Origin: Pisaster brevispinus
Lineage: Eukaryota > Echinodermata > Asteroidea > Forcipulatida > Asteriidae
NCBI GenBank assembly: GCA_023634235.1
Contig: JAMKCF010000003.1
Location: 25,883,299 to 25,947,298, forward strand
Direction of reading: 5' to 3'
DNA length: 64,000 bases
Under the pieces are notes generated by a model that made no database searches, was not told the origin of the DNA, and saw only the letters and a program-made list of their open reading frames with translations. The translations under genes were made by a program, and so were the position numbers. Positions 1 through 11,800 of this stretch are shown here, piece after piece. Numbering within the stretch: position 1 is the first letter of the stretch; each line of letters opens with the position of its first letter.

Positions 1-263
1 GTTTCAAAAAGATCAGTTTTAAGTTCCAGAGGTGTTTTTATTGTTTTGTTACTAATTTATATTACTGTATTTCAATCACTGGTTTTGCATTTGGGCATTG
101 ATTTGTAATCAATAAACTAGTTTTGTATTTTTATTGGAGAGTCTTTGTCCCACTTCTTGCATTACCTCGCATCTTGACCTTATCCTTTAGATTAAGTGAG
201 TTTCCCCAAGCAAGCAGTTACTTTTATTTGGTTTATTCAAGCGGTCAATTTTTACAGGTTACA
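1..263 (+). mobile_element. 3' part of a solo LTR (cut by window edge)
   Basis: This is nearly identical to the last ~263 bp of the complete solo LTR at 30314-31216. It holds the same AATAAA polyadenylation signal (111-116) and the same TTACA end, followed by the GATG that serves as target duplication in the other copy. The 5' part lies outside the window. The paralogous intergenic blocks near 17590, 40715 and 57560 have no insertion at this point, so this is an inserted element rather than ancestral spacer. Confidence 0.7.
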
Positions 264-1028
264 GATGCACCACACTAAATAGGCAAAACATCTTGCGCCA
301 AACTGATTATCAAACTTTGTAGGCCCTCAAAATCGGTTGAATACGTTTTTGGGGTCATTATTAGATTGTGTAATTATAATAATCAATCACAATCCGGGGC
401 TCTGTTTTTCAACTTTTGAGGATATTTGATAGATGTAGGCTTTAAAGTTGATCCTATTTGGCTTGGGAATGGGGGAGGAATGCTTCTGAAAACTGCCAAA
501 TTCCAAACGGCTGACCTGGCAAAACTTTTTAAGAAATCTGAAGTTTAGTTGTCTGGCAATATATTTGATTGGTTCTCAAGAGGCTATAAGACTTTAAATA
601 TTTGTTGAGTATTTTTGAATATTTATCGTTAATTAATACCTCGGAGAGTTTAGGCACTCTGATTGGTCGAAGACTGGTCACATGGGGATGCATTAACAAG
701 TGATTTATAAAGACCCGGCTCTGTGAACTGGCGAATAATTGGCCCCGAAACGAGCATATCGTTGTGCACAATGTGCTTGTTGTGCGGAGAATTAGAACTC
801 TCAAATCAACTGTTTTCTTTTTGCATATGGACCTTATCTTTGATCTCTGTTATATAATGAAGCTTATGCCATAACGTCATCCGGCCGCCATTTCAGAGGT
901 AAAACGGGGACGAAAAAATCAAAACGCAGAGATCTGTACGCGCGGCGTACAGGATTGGCAAATGAACAGCCGCCTCTAGGCGAGCGAGGGCGCCCTACTG
1001 AAATGACATCATGTGCATAAACTGGTCT

Positions 1029-1058
1029 CCTGTCTTTATCCGCAAGGATAAAGACAGG
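1029..1058. other. 13-bp perfect hairpin with GCAA loop
   Basis: The arms CCTGTCTTTATCC and GGATAAAGACAGG pair perfectly around a GCAA loop, a GNRA-type tetraloop if transcribed. The corresponding stretch of block R1 copy 2 (near 31900) lacks it. It may be a mobile-element end or a structured RNA; nothing shows transcription. Confidence 0.5.
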
Positions 1059-3251
1059 TACTGATCTTAAGGCCCAATGATTTCATTGGATACATCACGT
1101 AGCGGTCATACTAATTAGCGTCAACAGGCCCATTTCACGACAACTCAATGACAACTCAAGACAACAAGTTTAAAATGCCATCAAGTACAATGGTTGTAAT
1201 CAGAGTGTATCTGGAAACACGTTTAAAACTGACTGGAACCATCGTGCATACATATTCTTCACTGGAATTGGTTCACTAAAATGTGCTAGAATCTAGCAAA
1301 TTGCATATGTAAAATGTGCTAGAATCTAGCACATTTTTTATTAGGCCTGTGGTCGATCCACTCTACGCGCAAACGCAAGCGAAAACACGTGTAAAGCAAA
1401 GGGAGAGCGAAATTCGACCGTGAATTCGACGAACCTACCCCCGGTGGAGGCCGCTGAAGGTCATGTGATTTCACCTAAAGATATTATTCCAGACAAGACG
1501 TCCCAGGGACAACAAGCTCAATATAAAAACAATGCTTGCCAAAAATTTAGATGAGACTGGGGCAATTTAGAACAGAAAAAAAGTTTTTATTAATTTTTTT
1601 GTCAGATAAAAGCATATAGTTTAGTAAAGGTCGTAAATAATTATAAGTTTCAAATTGTTTTGTTCGAATATCTGCGGTACGATGGGAAAAAACCTATAAA
1701 AATTTTGATGAAATAAAAGCAATGTCTCCCTCTGTTGATGTTGAAGGTTTTGATTTGTATATCTGTTTGGAGAAACAGTAATTAAAATGTTCATACATTT
1801 TTAAGCAACGTTGTTTATTTTCTGCAAATTATGAGTGCCCTATTTCGGTCGTCGTTTGACTGAGCTTGCATTACCAATAAAAGTTTAACTGCAGTTGTAA
1901 AAAATGTATTTTTATTTTGTTATTTAATTGAATGTTTCAATTGGTAAACAGGAAGGGGTGATTTCCTACCAGTTCCGAACGTTTGGTGAAGTATTTTCCC
2001 CTAAAGCCTCGCTCGCAGCAATGTTCTTTTCACAATGTTTCGGTGATTTTAAAATCCTGAATTTGCTCGCAACATGTTGTGGCGTTTCGTTAATGTTTTA
2101 CTCTATTCTACTGATTTGAAGAACGTAGGTGATCAAGCTAAGAACTTTTTTCCGGTAAAAAGTAACAGCAGGTGACCCTTTTATAAATAGTGAAATATTG
2201 ACTCCTAAAGCGAGGTCTTATTTTGTCGCCAAACTCGGAGTATCCCTATTTAGGGACACACTTTGGCTTTCAATCCTGTCAATCCTGTGAAGAGTTATTC
2301 ATGGACCAAAACACAAACAATGTGATGTAATTGGTGAGTAGTGATTCATAACCAACATTTGCCTGTTGAAATGCAACCAGCCGAACATTCAGTCCGCCAT
2401 TTTGTTGAGTCACAAATTTGGTTGTACAGAATAGCGGACCGTGGTTCTGTCATGAAATATCACACAAACACCACACCGCTTCAAGGAAGATTTATGTGAA
2501 TCATGATATCCATCTTTAAACAAATCTTTCCAACCATGTACAATAAAAGAACAAACACCTTTAGTATCACAAAACGCCTAATCTGAAGGCAACAAGCCCC
2601 TTTAAAATTAATAACGAGAAAGTCGTCTATTAGCAATTATTATTCCTAGTTCTTTGTATAATTGAGGGCGCTCTACAGGCTAAATGTTTCGACCTGTCAA
2701 ACAGAGCTGTTCTCCTTTTGAACGTGATCTCATTATCGGGATAAAACTGGTGTGCGCAACATTGGTAAGATTGAACATAATGTTCACAGATTTGCACATA
2801 ACTTGGTGCACCCTTCAAGTACAATTAGTGCCATAACCGAACACCTACAGGGTTCGACCTAATAATCATTGTCCCACCCACAGCGTCTAAAAAATCACCA
2901 TTCTGTGTTGTCTTATGAGGAAAGGTTGCTATCCAGCACACCCCTGCCTCGTGATGAACCATCTGGTGCTTCCCAAGTAACAATTAGCTCAACGAGACTT
3001 TAAGGAGAAGGGATGATGGATCTTGTTGTGTTGAAATCAGTTTACAAACGTCCTCGTGTCATTTTGTGAAAGGCCGTCGTGTTGGCGATGTGACACTCAT
3101 GTTCAAACAAGACGACAATAGAGCCTTTATTTGCAGCAGGAGCAAAGTGTTGTGCACACTTTGTGCCCGCTGCAACAGAAGGAAATATAATCAAGGCAGG
3201 GGACGATTGTTATCAACTTTTGATGTTGTTTTTTGTGTTGCCAGCCGGCCT

Positions 3252-3444
3252 GGGCCCAATTTCATAGAGCTGCGTAAGCAGCAAATGGTGCTTAACGAAT
3301 TTGTGCTTGGCAAAAATGAGCAGGATCCCAGTCACAAATGATACATGTGGAATTATATCTTGGCTGGTTACCTTATTCTGGTGAGCATAATTTTGTTGCG
3401 TTTAGCTATTTTTTGTGCTTAGGCATCTCTATGAAATTGGGCCC
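3252..3444. mobile_element. MITE-like element, GGGCCC inverted ends
   Basis: The element starts GGGCCCAATTTCATAGAG and ends with the inverted counterpart CTCTATGAAATTGGGCCC. The similarity between the two ends continues inward through a GCTTA-rich segment. It is about 190 bp with no coding capacity, consistent with a non-autonomous DNA transposon. The duplicate is at 34494-34675, and a related element is at 4014-4201. Confidence 0.7.
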
Positions 3445-3700
3445 TGATGTGATCTAACCAGCCCCTTCCCTCTCTACCCCTCTTAGTATCTCCTTCATTG
3501 TTCATTCCCTGCTATGTCTGTGTGCTTTCTGCCTCTATCCCTTTTCATTTCTTTCCACTACCTACTTATGTTACACCAGTGTACATGTTTATGTATGTTG
3601 TCATGTAGCCTTCGAGACAGATTCTGCTAGGGTCGAAACGTCAGGCCATTAACTATTTGTTTGCAAATCTACCATTATGTCCTTTAGATTATAAGGCAGT
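3440..3700 (+). repeat. Possible Penelope-like retroelement 3' tail
   Basis: A stretch ending in GGGTCGAAACGTCAGG is repeated at 34676-34935. A CGAAACGTC motif near the 3' end is common in Penelope-like elements of invertebrates. No reverse transcriptase coding sequence is visible beside it, so this is only a suggestion. Confidence 0.3.
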
Positions 3701-4013
3701 TTGCAACGTCTAATTATACACTCTCAACTTTGATTATGAAGTAAAGGGGCACATACATTGACAAACCTTTAGGATCAGCTGTTATTTTTGTTGTATTTAA
3801 TTCGATTAATTGTCACTATACGGTATAAAAAGTGAAACTTCCGACTTGACTAACACATTTTGCCTGTCAGAAAGTGCTATGGAAGTCCCAAAGCCACTCT
3901 TGAAAAATCTTCGACACAAGGCGATATGATACTTATTTTGCTCTTCAAAAGCTTAACGAGGGCTGTGCCATGCATGGTAGCTCTATGGCCACGTGAGAGA
4001 CATGGGCCCAATT

Positions 4014-4201
4014 TCGTAGAACTGCTTTTCAGCAGAAAATGATCCTTAACAATTTCCTGACAAGCAAAAGTAGGGAGGATACGCGTCATGGACTGTACAT
4101 GTCAGATGGTATTTTTTCGCTGGTTACCTTTATTCTGGTAAGCAATATGTTGTTATGCTCAGCTTCTTTTTGTGCTTAAGCAGCTCTATGAAATTAGGTC
4201 C
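4014..4201. mobile_element. MITE-like element, GGGCCC inverted ends (2nd)
   Basis: Same family as 3252-3444. The left end is GGGCCCAATTTCGTAGAACT and the right end is a mutated inverted copy. The duplicate in R1 copy 2 is 35294-35490. It is non-coding. Confidence 0.65.
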
Positions 4202-4555
4202 TGATGCAAGTTTCATCAAGCTGTTCTTTGTTCACATTGGATTTTCACTATTGTCTCACTTATCTGCTTACAAGGACTGCCGGTAAATTAACGTGCGTTT
4301 GTGTTGTGTATAATATCACTGGTAATGACATAGACACTGTGTTAAAGGGCCGCTCAGTAAGCAGAAAATATCTGCTTACAGGCTTTGTGAAATTGAGACT
4401 TTTTGGAACACATAGCAGCAGAAATTTATGGTAAATCCAATGTTCTCGAAAATGTGCGCAGGCTCAGAACTACGTAAAAGAAAGAATTTTACCTGGTTAG
4501 TCTGCTGCCAGTTAGAGTTTGAAAGTCTCAATTTGTCACCTGTTCAGAGAAGTCT

Positions 4556-4712
4556 ATGGGCCTTTTCCAAACGTCGGCTTAGGCTACATCTCCGGCTCTG
4601 GGATCCGTTTGATGTTGGAAACACCGTGCAAAATGTACACTGCTCCAAAATGGATGACAACGCCCTAGCCGGAGCCGGAGCCCAAAGTCGACGGTTTGAA
4701 AAGGCCCACATG
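4556..4712. repeat. Imperfect foldback (~155 bp)
   Basis: The left arm reads GGGCCTTTTCCAAACGTCGG and the right arm is its near reverse complement (CGACGGTTTGAAAAGGCCC). Inner arms rich in CTCCGGCTC and GGAGCCGGAGCC also pair. The duplicate is at about 35640-35797. This is consistent with a palindromic MITE; there is no coding sequence. Confidence 0.6.
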
Positions 4713-5179
4713 ACGTGCTGTGTTAGTGTTTCTTCAAATCTGCCAGACGAAGTATAACATATTGAAGTAATAAAAACGATGATGGGATGCCGCTCTGCTC
4801 CGCAAAACTACAGTTAACCGCACAACTGCGCATATCATTCCCATCCACCCCAACATCAAAAGAGACAAACTATACAATTCTTCCCGATGTGAGTATACTT
4901 TTGATGAATTACATGGTCGAGATTGAGCAAAGCAGAACATTTCAACGATCTTATGGTTTACTGAGCTCAATGCCATCTTTAGTTCGTAAAAGGTGGATTT
5001 CCGTGGACGCCTGATTATTGAGAAGCAAATCCTGTAGTCTTGATTCACAACGTCAGTTGGTAATTCCGAACCCTTGCGATACGCTTTCAAACACAACATA
5101 GGCTGGAGGGCTAGTCTTGATTAGCGACCTTCATTTTGTTAACGCAGCGTCGTAGCTAAAGTAATGTTTTTATGGGAGC

Positions 5180-5395
5180 ACAAGGGGGGGGGGGTACCAT
5201 TTTCTTCTAGGGGGGCACTGCTGGAGAATCAATCATAAGTTCCATTTGCACTTATTTAAAAAAAATGGATCTTGATCTACGTAACGGTGGGTTCCAGAAT
5301 AGAGGGGGGCACCCTTGGGGGGGGGGGGGGTGGGCACAGACATCAATTGGAGAAGGGGCACGTGCCCCCGTGGCCCCCCCCCCCTAGTTCGCTTG
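5180..5395. repeat. G/C-homopolymer repeat with GGGGCACGTGCCCC palindrome
   Basis: Runs of G and C flank the perfect palindrome GGGGCACGTGCCCC (5355-5368). The block is duplicated at about 36360-36565. It resembles a dispersed repeat end rather than a gene. The G runs could form quadruplexes and are prone to assembly error. Confidence 0.5.
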
Positions 5396-5610
5396 TGTGT
5401 TAACGCATATTCGCCAACATCGCAACACGAATTACTGACCACAGCATGAATTACTGGAGAAGAGATATCTGTATCAGACATGGTTTGTACACTACGGAAG
5501 CGTAGTGCTGCCACTTGAATAAAAAAAATCCAGGTTTTGTTTTTCATTGTATCATGTAATAAATTCTTTTGAAATAAAATGTGTTGTTACATTGTAGAAC
5601 TTTTGTGTCG

Positions 5611-5660
5611 TGTTTTGGAGGAGTGGTTAAGAGCACCGGACTCAATCTCCGGTAAACGCT
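5611..5660 (+). mobile_element. tRNA-like SINE head fragment
   Basis: It contains an A-box-like GAGTGGTTAAGAGC and an anticodon-arm-like stem CCGGA/TCCGG around CTCAATC, giving anticodon CAA as in tRNA-Leu. There is no variable arm, B box or T-arm afterwards, so it is a truncated SINE head or decayed tRNA rather than a working gene. Confidence 0.4.
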
Positions 5661-5689
5661 TTTAACTGCATGAATACCGTCTAATTAAA

Positions 5690-7900
5690 CATTCAAGTTA
5701 AAACAAGAAATCATTTAAACCGAAAACAAAATACCACGCGGCTAAGGAGAATCACCAAGGGATACTTCAACAAAATAAAACTCATGATCAAAACAGGGCT
5801 GCTGCAAACTGCTTACCAACCAGAGTGACCAATGTAAACATGCAAAGCACGTTAATGAACTGACGTTTTTATCCCACCAGAACCTTTCCAAAAGTGGTCT
5901 TACAACGCACATATATAAGTGTAATTAGTGTACAAATGTGTATTGCTTCTTTTATGGCTTAAAACATTTTATATTCCTAGTAATCCTTGGTGGAAGTAAC
6001 TTTAAATAGTTCTACTACACTGAACGAAAAATATCCAGATGACAAGAATTCTAGTGAACAATTGTGTTGTATATATTTAGTATCTCATGACCTCATAAAG
6101 TGTGTGGTAGATACAAGCTTTCTAGACTGGAAATTTTAAATATCTTTTTTTAGGCTACTTGTATTTCAGAATTATAGTATTAGTGTTTATTATTGTTTAG
6201 TTCTTTTTTCGAGAGAGGAAGTTCAATAAACCCCTTCTTGTCAAACCAACATGAGAACTTTGCATCTCTTCAGGTTAGCGTGTTTAAATGTAGAAATGAA
6301 AAAAGCGGGCTACAGTTGTCAAGAATTGTATGCCTTTTTATTACTATAACGACACTCAACATTTATCTATACTGCGTTTAGGCAATTGTCCCGACTCACT
6401 TTAAAGAAATTCAAAACAGAAACTATTTATCTCGAGGATTGGTACTGGTATGACTTTAATCAGTGAGCGGCAAAACAGTGAGTGGTATGGTGTTATTATT
6501 GTGGAGTAGGTCGTATTTTCATCTCTTTTTCTTCTTCAAAAGCTGTACATTTAAAACACTGTCCAATGTGTACCCTCGAGGATTTCTGCTTTGAAATCAC
6601 TAAAAGATATGAAGGCTAAGGACCTTATGTAACACCGTGGAAAGATTATAAAGAAGTAAAAATAACAAACATAAATGAATAAAAACGTCACAAAGGCAAA
6701 TGCACAAACATGTATTTCCTTTCTCAATACGTTTGCGGGAATGATACTGATTTATTACCTGCGTCTCCTGAGTAACTTCCCTAAAACTAGTCTAATAAAA
6801 TATAAGTTAAACAACAAGAACCACAATGACACCAGAGTGGTTTTTTTTTTTGCCGATTTGAACAAGTTTTCAATGATACAAACTATGCTAACACCGTATA
6901 AAGATTACTGAAAAGCAAAAGTCCGCTACTCTAGAAGGACAATTTGGGGTAATTTAGGGCAAATGCACAAAAATGTAGGTTCCTTTCAGTTTCTCCTCTC
7001 AATACATTTTCGGGATTGATATTGATTTTTTACCTGCGGTTCCAGAGTAACTTCCCAAAGTTTAATGACGCAATAAATTCAATGTAAACACACCTAACTG
7101 GTGAAAAGGATGCATATTTTTTCCGAATCTTGTGGCAAAACTCGGAAATTCTTTGATGGAGCTTTCCCGTAATGTTGAGCACCCATTCAAGGACTATGTG
7201 ATGTTTAGTCCTGATGGGTGTAATGCAGAGCCATCACAATCAAAGTGTGCTAGCTTTTCCTGTTGAACTCCCCGAGTTGACCTAAATACTACATACAATT
7301 GCAGCCATGTCTGTTCGTGCACTTCCTTGTTGATTGTTATCGGCAACTTGTACGCAGTAGAACTTACAAACCCGGATCCGGCACAAGCCCAAACCAGTTC
7401 TCGTCTGTCAGTATCAATTTAATTTACACCAGCTCTTACATACAGCTTGTGTAAAATTATATGTAAATAGCAAAACACTAAGAAACATATTGTGAACTAA
7501 AACCAAGTAATCAGTTCAAACAGAAACAATAATATACAATGCAGATAAGGACCACCAAGGGATACTGCAACATAGACGGAGCACATGATAAAAACAGGGA
7601 TTCTAACTGTTTAAAGTGATCTAACGTAAACATGCAAAACATACATGTGTTTGTACTACACACACACTCAAATGTATTATTAGTGTCGAATATCCAATTA
7701 TGTAACCCTGGGTTCACTTTTTAAAGTAGCGGGAACCGAAAATAGTCAACAAATCCTAGTCTATATTTATAAAGTTCTTATACCTCAGGAAAAGAACCCT
7801 AAAGTATGCAAATACATGCACGTGGTATGCAAATTTATTTCCCGAAAAATTAATTTGAATTGAATTAAATTGCTTGATTTTGTTTTGGTAAAACTTGTTT
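5690..7900. repeat. Intergenic spacer built from repeat copies
   Basis: No host gene is seen. Positions 5690-5950 and 7490-7690 are diverged copies of a spacer also found at 23860-24010 and 47275-47460. The stretch 6540-7440 matches 23080-23790 and 46480-47210. The ACAAGCCCAAACCAGTTCTC segment near 7380 is the reverse complement of a motif at 11240-11280 and 63960-64000. The only gene-derived piece is the inverted FReD tail listed separately. Confidence 0.6.
6345..6526 (-). pseudogene. Inverted fragment of FReD exon 4 tail and 3' flank
   Basis: On the minus strand this reads the final codons EMKIRPTPQ and a TAA (complement of 6496-6498). The 3' flank typical of the FReD genes here follows, including the ATTAAA signal and the CTCACTG-rich stretch. 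Nothing more of exon 4 is present, so it is a rearranged scrap of the gene family. A second inverted copy of the same 3' flank lies at 61745-61875, next to pseudogene F. Confidence 0.75.
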
Positions 7901-8541
7901 CTAGTGTAACACATCCTTTTGAATTGTCGTCCACGCCTTACCTACCTAAAACAGAGAACCAACATTGTTAATAAAGTAGAAGTTGTTGAAAGAGATAGAG
8001 TGCGTGGAGAATGATATGCAGACAAGCACTTGAAAAAAAAGAAAGCTATGCGCGGAGGCACGTCCAGTCGATTGACGGTGACGTCATGGTGAAGTGTTTG
8101 GGCTGGACAGGATTTTAAGTCAAGCCCTCATTTCGACCATGCCTCGGTTAAGATCAACTGGATCCTCATTGGACAATTTGAAAATGTTCATCCGTAGCTT
8201 TCTAGAGTTTATTGGTCCATTTGGAAACGGGGGGAGTGAAGGACAGATGAATCTTCCCGACTGTGGAAATGTAGTTATGGGTTAAGAAGCAAAGCTACAG
8301 TTTATCCAATCATAGCCATCATGAAGGGATACACACCATTAAATAAAGTTATAAGTTAACAAAAGGTTTATCTCCACATCTTCCAAGAAGGTGGAAGATT
8401 AAAAGCATGCTGGAATAGACAGTAGAACAGCTGACCGTAGCCCATCTAGTAACCCCAGGTACTACAAAGGGTTGCCATGGCTAGAGAACAAGTACAGTGG
8501 GAACAAAATACACAAGTACATGTGTGCACTAGTAAATCACA
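7900..8541 (+). repeat. Duplicate of the distal upstream region of gene C
   Basis: It matches 24490-25230, which lies about 2.4 kb upstream of gene C exon 1. The homology stops after ACTAGTAAATCACAA at about 8541 and continues directly into sequence like the end of FReD intron 2. It therefore marks the left side of a deletion junction that removed exons 1 and 2 of gene A. No coding sequence is supported. Confidence 0.7.
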
Positions 8542-8582
8542 AAAACAAAATATACTTTAAACAAAACAAGCTCCTTTGATAG

Positions 8583-9538
8583 GTTTTCCAGCGGCGCCAG
8601 GACGGCAGTGTGGATTTCTACTTGGACTTTGCCAACTACAGCCAGGGCTTTGGGAATCTAGAGGGAGAGTTTTGGCTCGGAAATGACAACTTGCACCGTC
8701 TGACCGCTCAGGGCGAGTACGAACTCCGCGTGGATTTATCGGACTTCGAGGACGAGTCCAGGTATGCCGTCTATGACTCTTTCAGCATCGCCGATGTGAG
8801 TGACAACTACACGCTGACGGTGGGAAGTTACTCAGGAACCGCAGGTTATGAATCAATATTAATCCCGAAAATGTACTGAGACAAGGAACTTATGTTGCCT
8901 TTCTGATTGGTCTTTGTTTTTAAAAATCTTTCCACGGAGTTCCACAGAGAAAATTAATTCAAAGCGGTGACGATGGTTCTGATTTCCTCAATGGTACACA
9001 TTGTGTTTAAATTCACAGTTTTAAAGAAAAGTACATGTTGAATGTTGATTTATTGCGCTTAAAACATAAACAAGTCTCTTTTCTCAGAGAAGTTATTAAT
9101 AACTGTGAAGACAGTTATATTAAGTTTTAATCGTTTTGATAGGCTGAGTTTAAATTAGACGAAAAGTAGTACTCCAAAACTAGAATAAGCGTCACATGAA
9201 ATAAAATTAAATATTAATACAAATAAAAGAATAAAAAAGGTTATCGCGCATCCTGTAAAATTAAAGGATCTTTCTTTGTTTCAGGCGACTCGCTGAGCTA
9301 CCACAATAACCGTCAGTTTTCTACTAAAGACCGAGACAACGATTTATGGAGCGGGGACTGTGCCCAGTCTCGCCACGGCGCCTGGTGGTACGGATACTGC
9401 AGCTATTCTAATCTTAACGGGGCGTATCTCAATGGGACCACGACTGAATATGGTCGGGGAGTCGTTTGGTATCACTGGAAGGGGCAGTATTACTCACTCA
9501 AAACCTCCGAGATGAAAATACGACCCACTCCACAATAA
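8583..9538 (+). pseudogene. FReD gene A, 5'-truncated (exons 3 and 4 only)
   Basis: Two exons are visible: 8583-8844, after a TTTGATAG acceptor and before a GTTATG donor, and 9285-9538, after TTTGTTTCAG and ending in TAA. Together they give the FReD from the FQRRQDG segment to the terminal RPTPQ. The Ca-site motif DRDND, the last Cys pair and GAWWY are present. Both exons are open and match genes B-E closely. No signal peptide exon, stalk or exon 2 (first FReD Cys) exists upstream: the preceding DNA is a copy of distal upstream sequence. The simplest reading is a 5'-truncated pseudogene made by deletion, though its exons can still donate sequence to other copies. A hidden distant 5' exon is possible but unsupported. 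Confidence 0.85.
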
Positions 9539-10331
9539 TAACACCATACCACTCACTGTGTTGCCGCTCACTGATTAAATTCATACCAGTACCAATCCCC
9601 GAGATAAATAGTTTCCCTTTGAAATTATTTTAAAGTCGGGAAATAAGCCTCTAACCCAACATGTATTATTGTGATGGCCGTTATCGTGATAAAGTTTATA
9701 TACAATCCTCAATTGCAGCCGGTTTTTTTCTGCACTGAAAAAAAAAAGCTTTTTTGAACCGTTACCAAAAGAGAGGAAAACTAAACAAAAATAATATATT
9801 AAAAAAGGATCTCAACTAGATTTCTGATTGACTTTGTGTTTACACGACATTATTCTCTTACAGGTATGTTGATTTTATATTTCCTCATTAATTTTATTTT
9901 GCTAGTTGATAGAAAGATTAAAAAGTATTGAACTTTATTATTTGCTATGTGTCATGATTTGACCCGTATCTTGAAAACAGTTAGGAATTTTCACTCTCAA
10001 GCCTATGAGAAAAAATTGATTTCGAACTTGAAAGACAATTGAATATGTTTTGGGAACTTCTTTAGTCGATCAGTAATTGACTGTGATAATGATTTTATTT
10101 AGATCAAGTGAAGTTGCTTTCTTTAAATGTTTCTAGGACTTTACTTAGTATTTAATGGTTACTTTTATCGGTTGGTGTACCACTTTTCTAAGTTTGCTTT
10201 TAGGTTTTAGTATCCTTTGTTTGCAGACTTTCATTATTTGTTTCGGTTAAGTATTTTTAGGAGGAACTGTGTTCTTTCAGATGTATTAGTTTGGAAGTAC
10301 TGTTAACCAAGAACTGTGACCAAACTTGTAG

Positions 10332-10363
10332 CATGGAGGAAGGAAATATTTCCTTCCTCCATG
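10332..10363. repeat. Perfect 32-nt palindrome
   Basis: The 16-nt arm CATGGAGGAAGGAAAT is followed without spacer by its exact reverse complement. A partial arm (CATGGAGGAAGGG) recurs near 12932. It is probably the remnant of a palindromic mobile element. Confidence 0.8.
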
Positions 10364-11599
10364 GTTGTAGTGTATTATCTTAAGTCCAAGATCTTACGAC
10401 AGATCACACAGTGGGAATCCAGTGCCCCTAAAGTTGTTTAGCTGAGTGATAGTGCAGCAGTGCAGGAAGTGAGACTATCGATATATACTAACTGTTGTAC
10501 AGGTTTGCATGGACTCACTCAGCATGGGATTATCGATATTTTGATTTGAGCGCTGAGTGAAGTGTGTGGTTACGTGTATTGAAGTAGAATTCAATAATTG
10601 ATATGCGATAAGTTCGACATGGCTTTCTGTAAGATTGTTTATCTTTGAAATGTGCTTTCCCAGACCATAGGCAAGAACAACTATTTTAAGTTCTTGTGCA
10701 TATTTAAAAAGTCTTGATATTTTAACTTAGTGAAGAGACCCACACGATCAGCAGGGACAGGACTTGTAATGATTACAGGTTGACCACCTGGTACAAGAAG
10801 TTTTGGTGCAGGAATAAGGTGTTAACCAGAATTCGGATGACAGTAGATTTTATTTAGTTGTTTGTTAGAATTGAGTTAAGAGTTATATTTTAGGTAGATT
10901 ATATGAAGTAAAATGATTATAGGATCTCTACTAGATTTTCTGATTGACTTTGTGTTTACATTATTCTATTACAGGTCATCAACTTGACATATTAATGTGC
11001 CCCATTTAGATTGCCATTTTGGTAATCGGACGGGCGCAACATTGCTAATTTGTCTAGGTTCAGAGCTGACAAATTTGACAATAACAAACAATGAGCTAAA
11101 CAGAATGAATTTCAAAATATGAACTCCACTTTGTAATGACACGAATAAATGGCTATTGTATCTGTTTATCCAAAGCAAGATGAAGTGTGTAAAAGGTGTG
11201 GGTTGGTTGATCCCCCATGAGACTCTACGGTACTGTCAAACGAGAATTGGTTTGGAATTGGGCCAGATCTGGGTTTATAGTTCTAATACGTGCACATTGT
11301 TTATAACAATCAACAATTGGAAGCGCACGAACAAACATTGCTGTAATACAGCATTTAGGTCAACTCTGATGTGAGTTCAACAAGGAAAGCTATTCACCAT
11401 AAGAGGTTGATGACTCTGCATTACACCCACCAGGGCGAGACACATTAATTAGTCACAATATGTTCTTTGGTAACTGTAGTGCTAATCAAGACAACTTCAT
11501 AATGATAGGCAACGGCCATGCTGATTTCATAAAGCGCTTAAAATTTCTATTGAAAACAAAATAGTATTTACACCAATTTTATCACATTAACAAACAAAC

Positions 11600-11800
11600 A
11601 TACACTCCACTCAAAACAAAACAAACAAACAAACACCCCGACACATACACAAACAAACAAACAAAAACAAACAGACAATAATACATACAGACAGCTAAAC
11701 GAACAAACAAACAAACAAACCACGAAACATCCCACCAAACCACCAAACATCCCAACAAACAAACAAACAACCACCCCAACAAACAAACACACGAACAACA
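11600..11800. repeat. AAAC-type microsatellite
   Basis: Degenerate (AAAC)n runs, with CACA- and CCAA-containing variants. The Val/Cys/Leu/Phe-rich open frames on the opposite strand are a by-product of this simple repeat. Confidence 0.85.

Larger units (their letters stand above)
1..5478 (+). repeat. Segmental duplication block R1, copy 1
   Basis: This is a long direct duplicate of 30954-36655. It is collinear over about 5.5 kb with small indels and frequent substitutions. By comparison with the other copy it should be the region downstream of a FReD gene just left of the window. It contains the solo LTR tail, a GCAA-loop hairpin (1029-1058), two short inverted-repeat elements (3252-3444, 4014-4201), a foldback (4556-4712) and a G/C-homopolymer element (5180-5395). 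I see no supported host gene in it; the short open frames are not conserved in the second copy. Confidence 0.85.

Noticed and set aside
3066..3341. 91-codon frame in R1 copy 1
   Set aside because: It is not maintained in the duplicate at 34320-34570 and overlaps a MITE.
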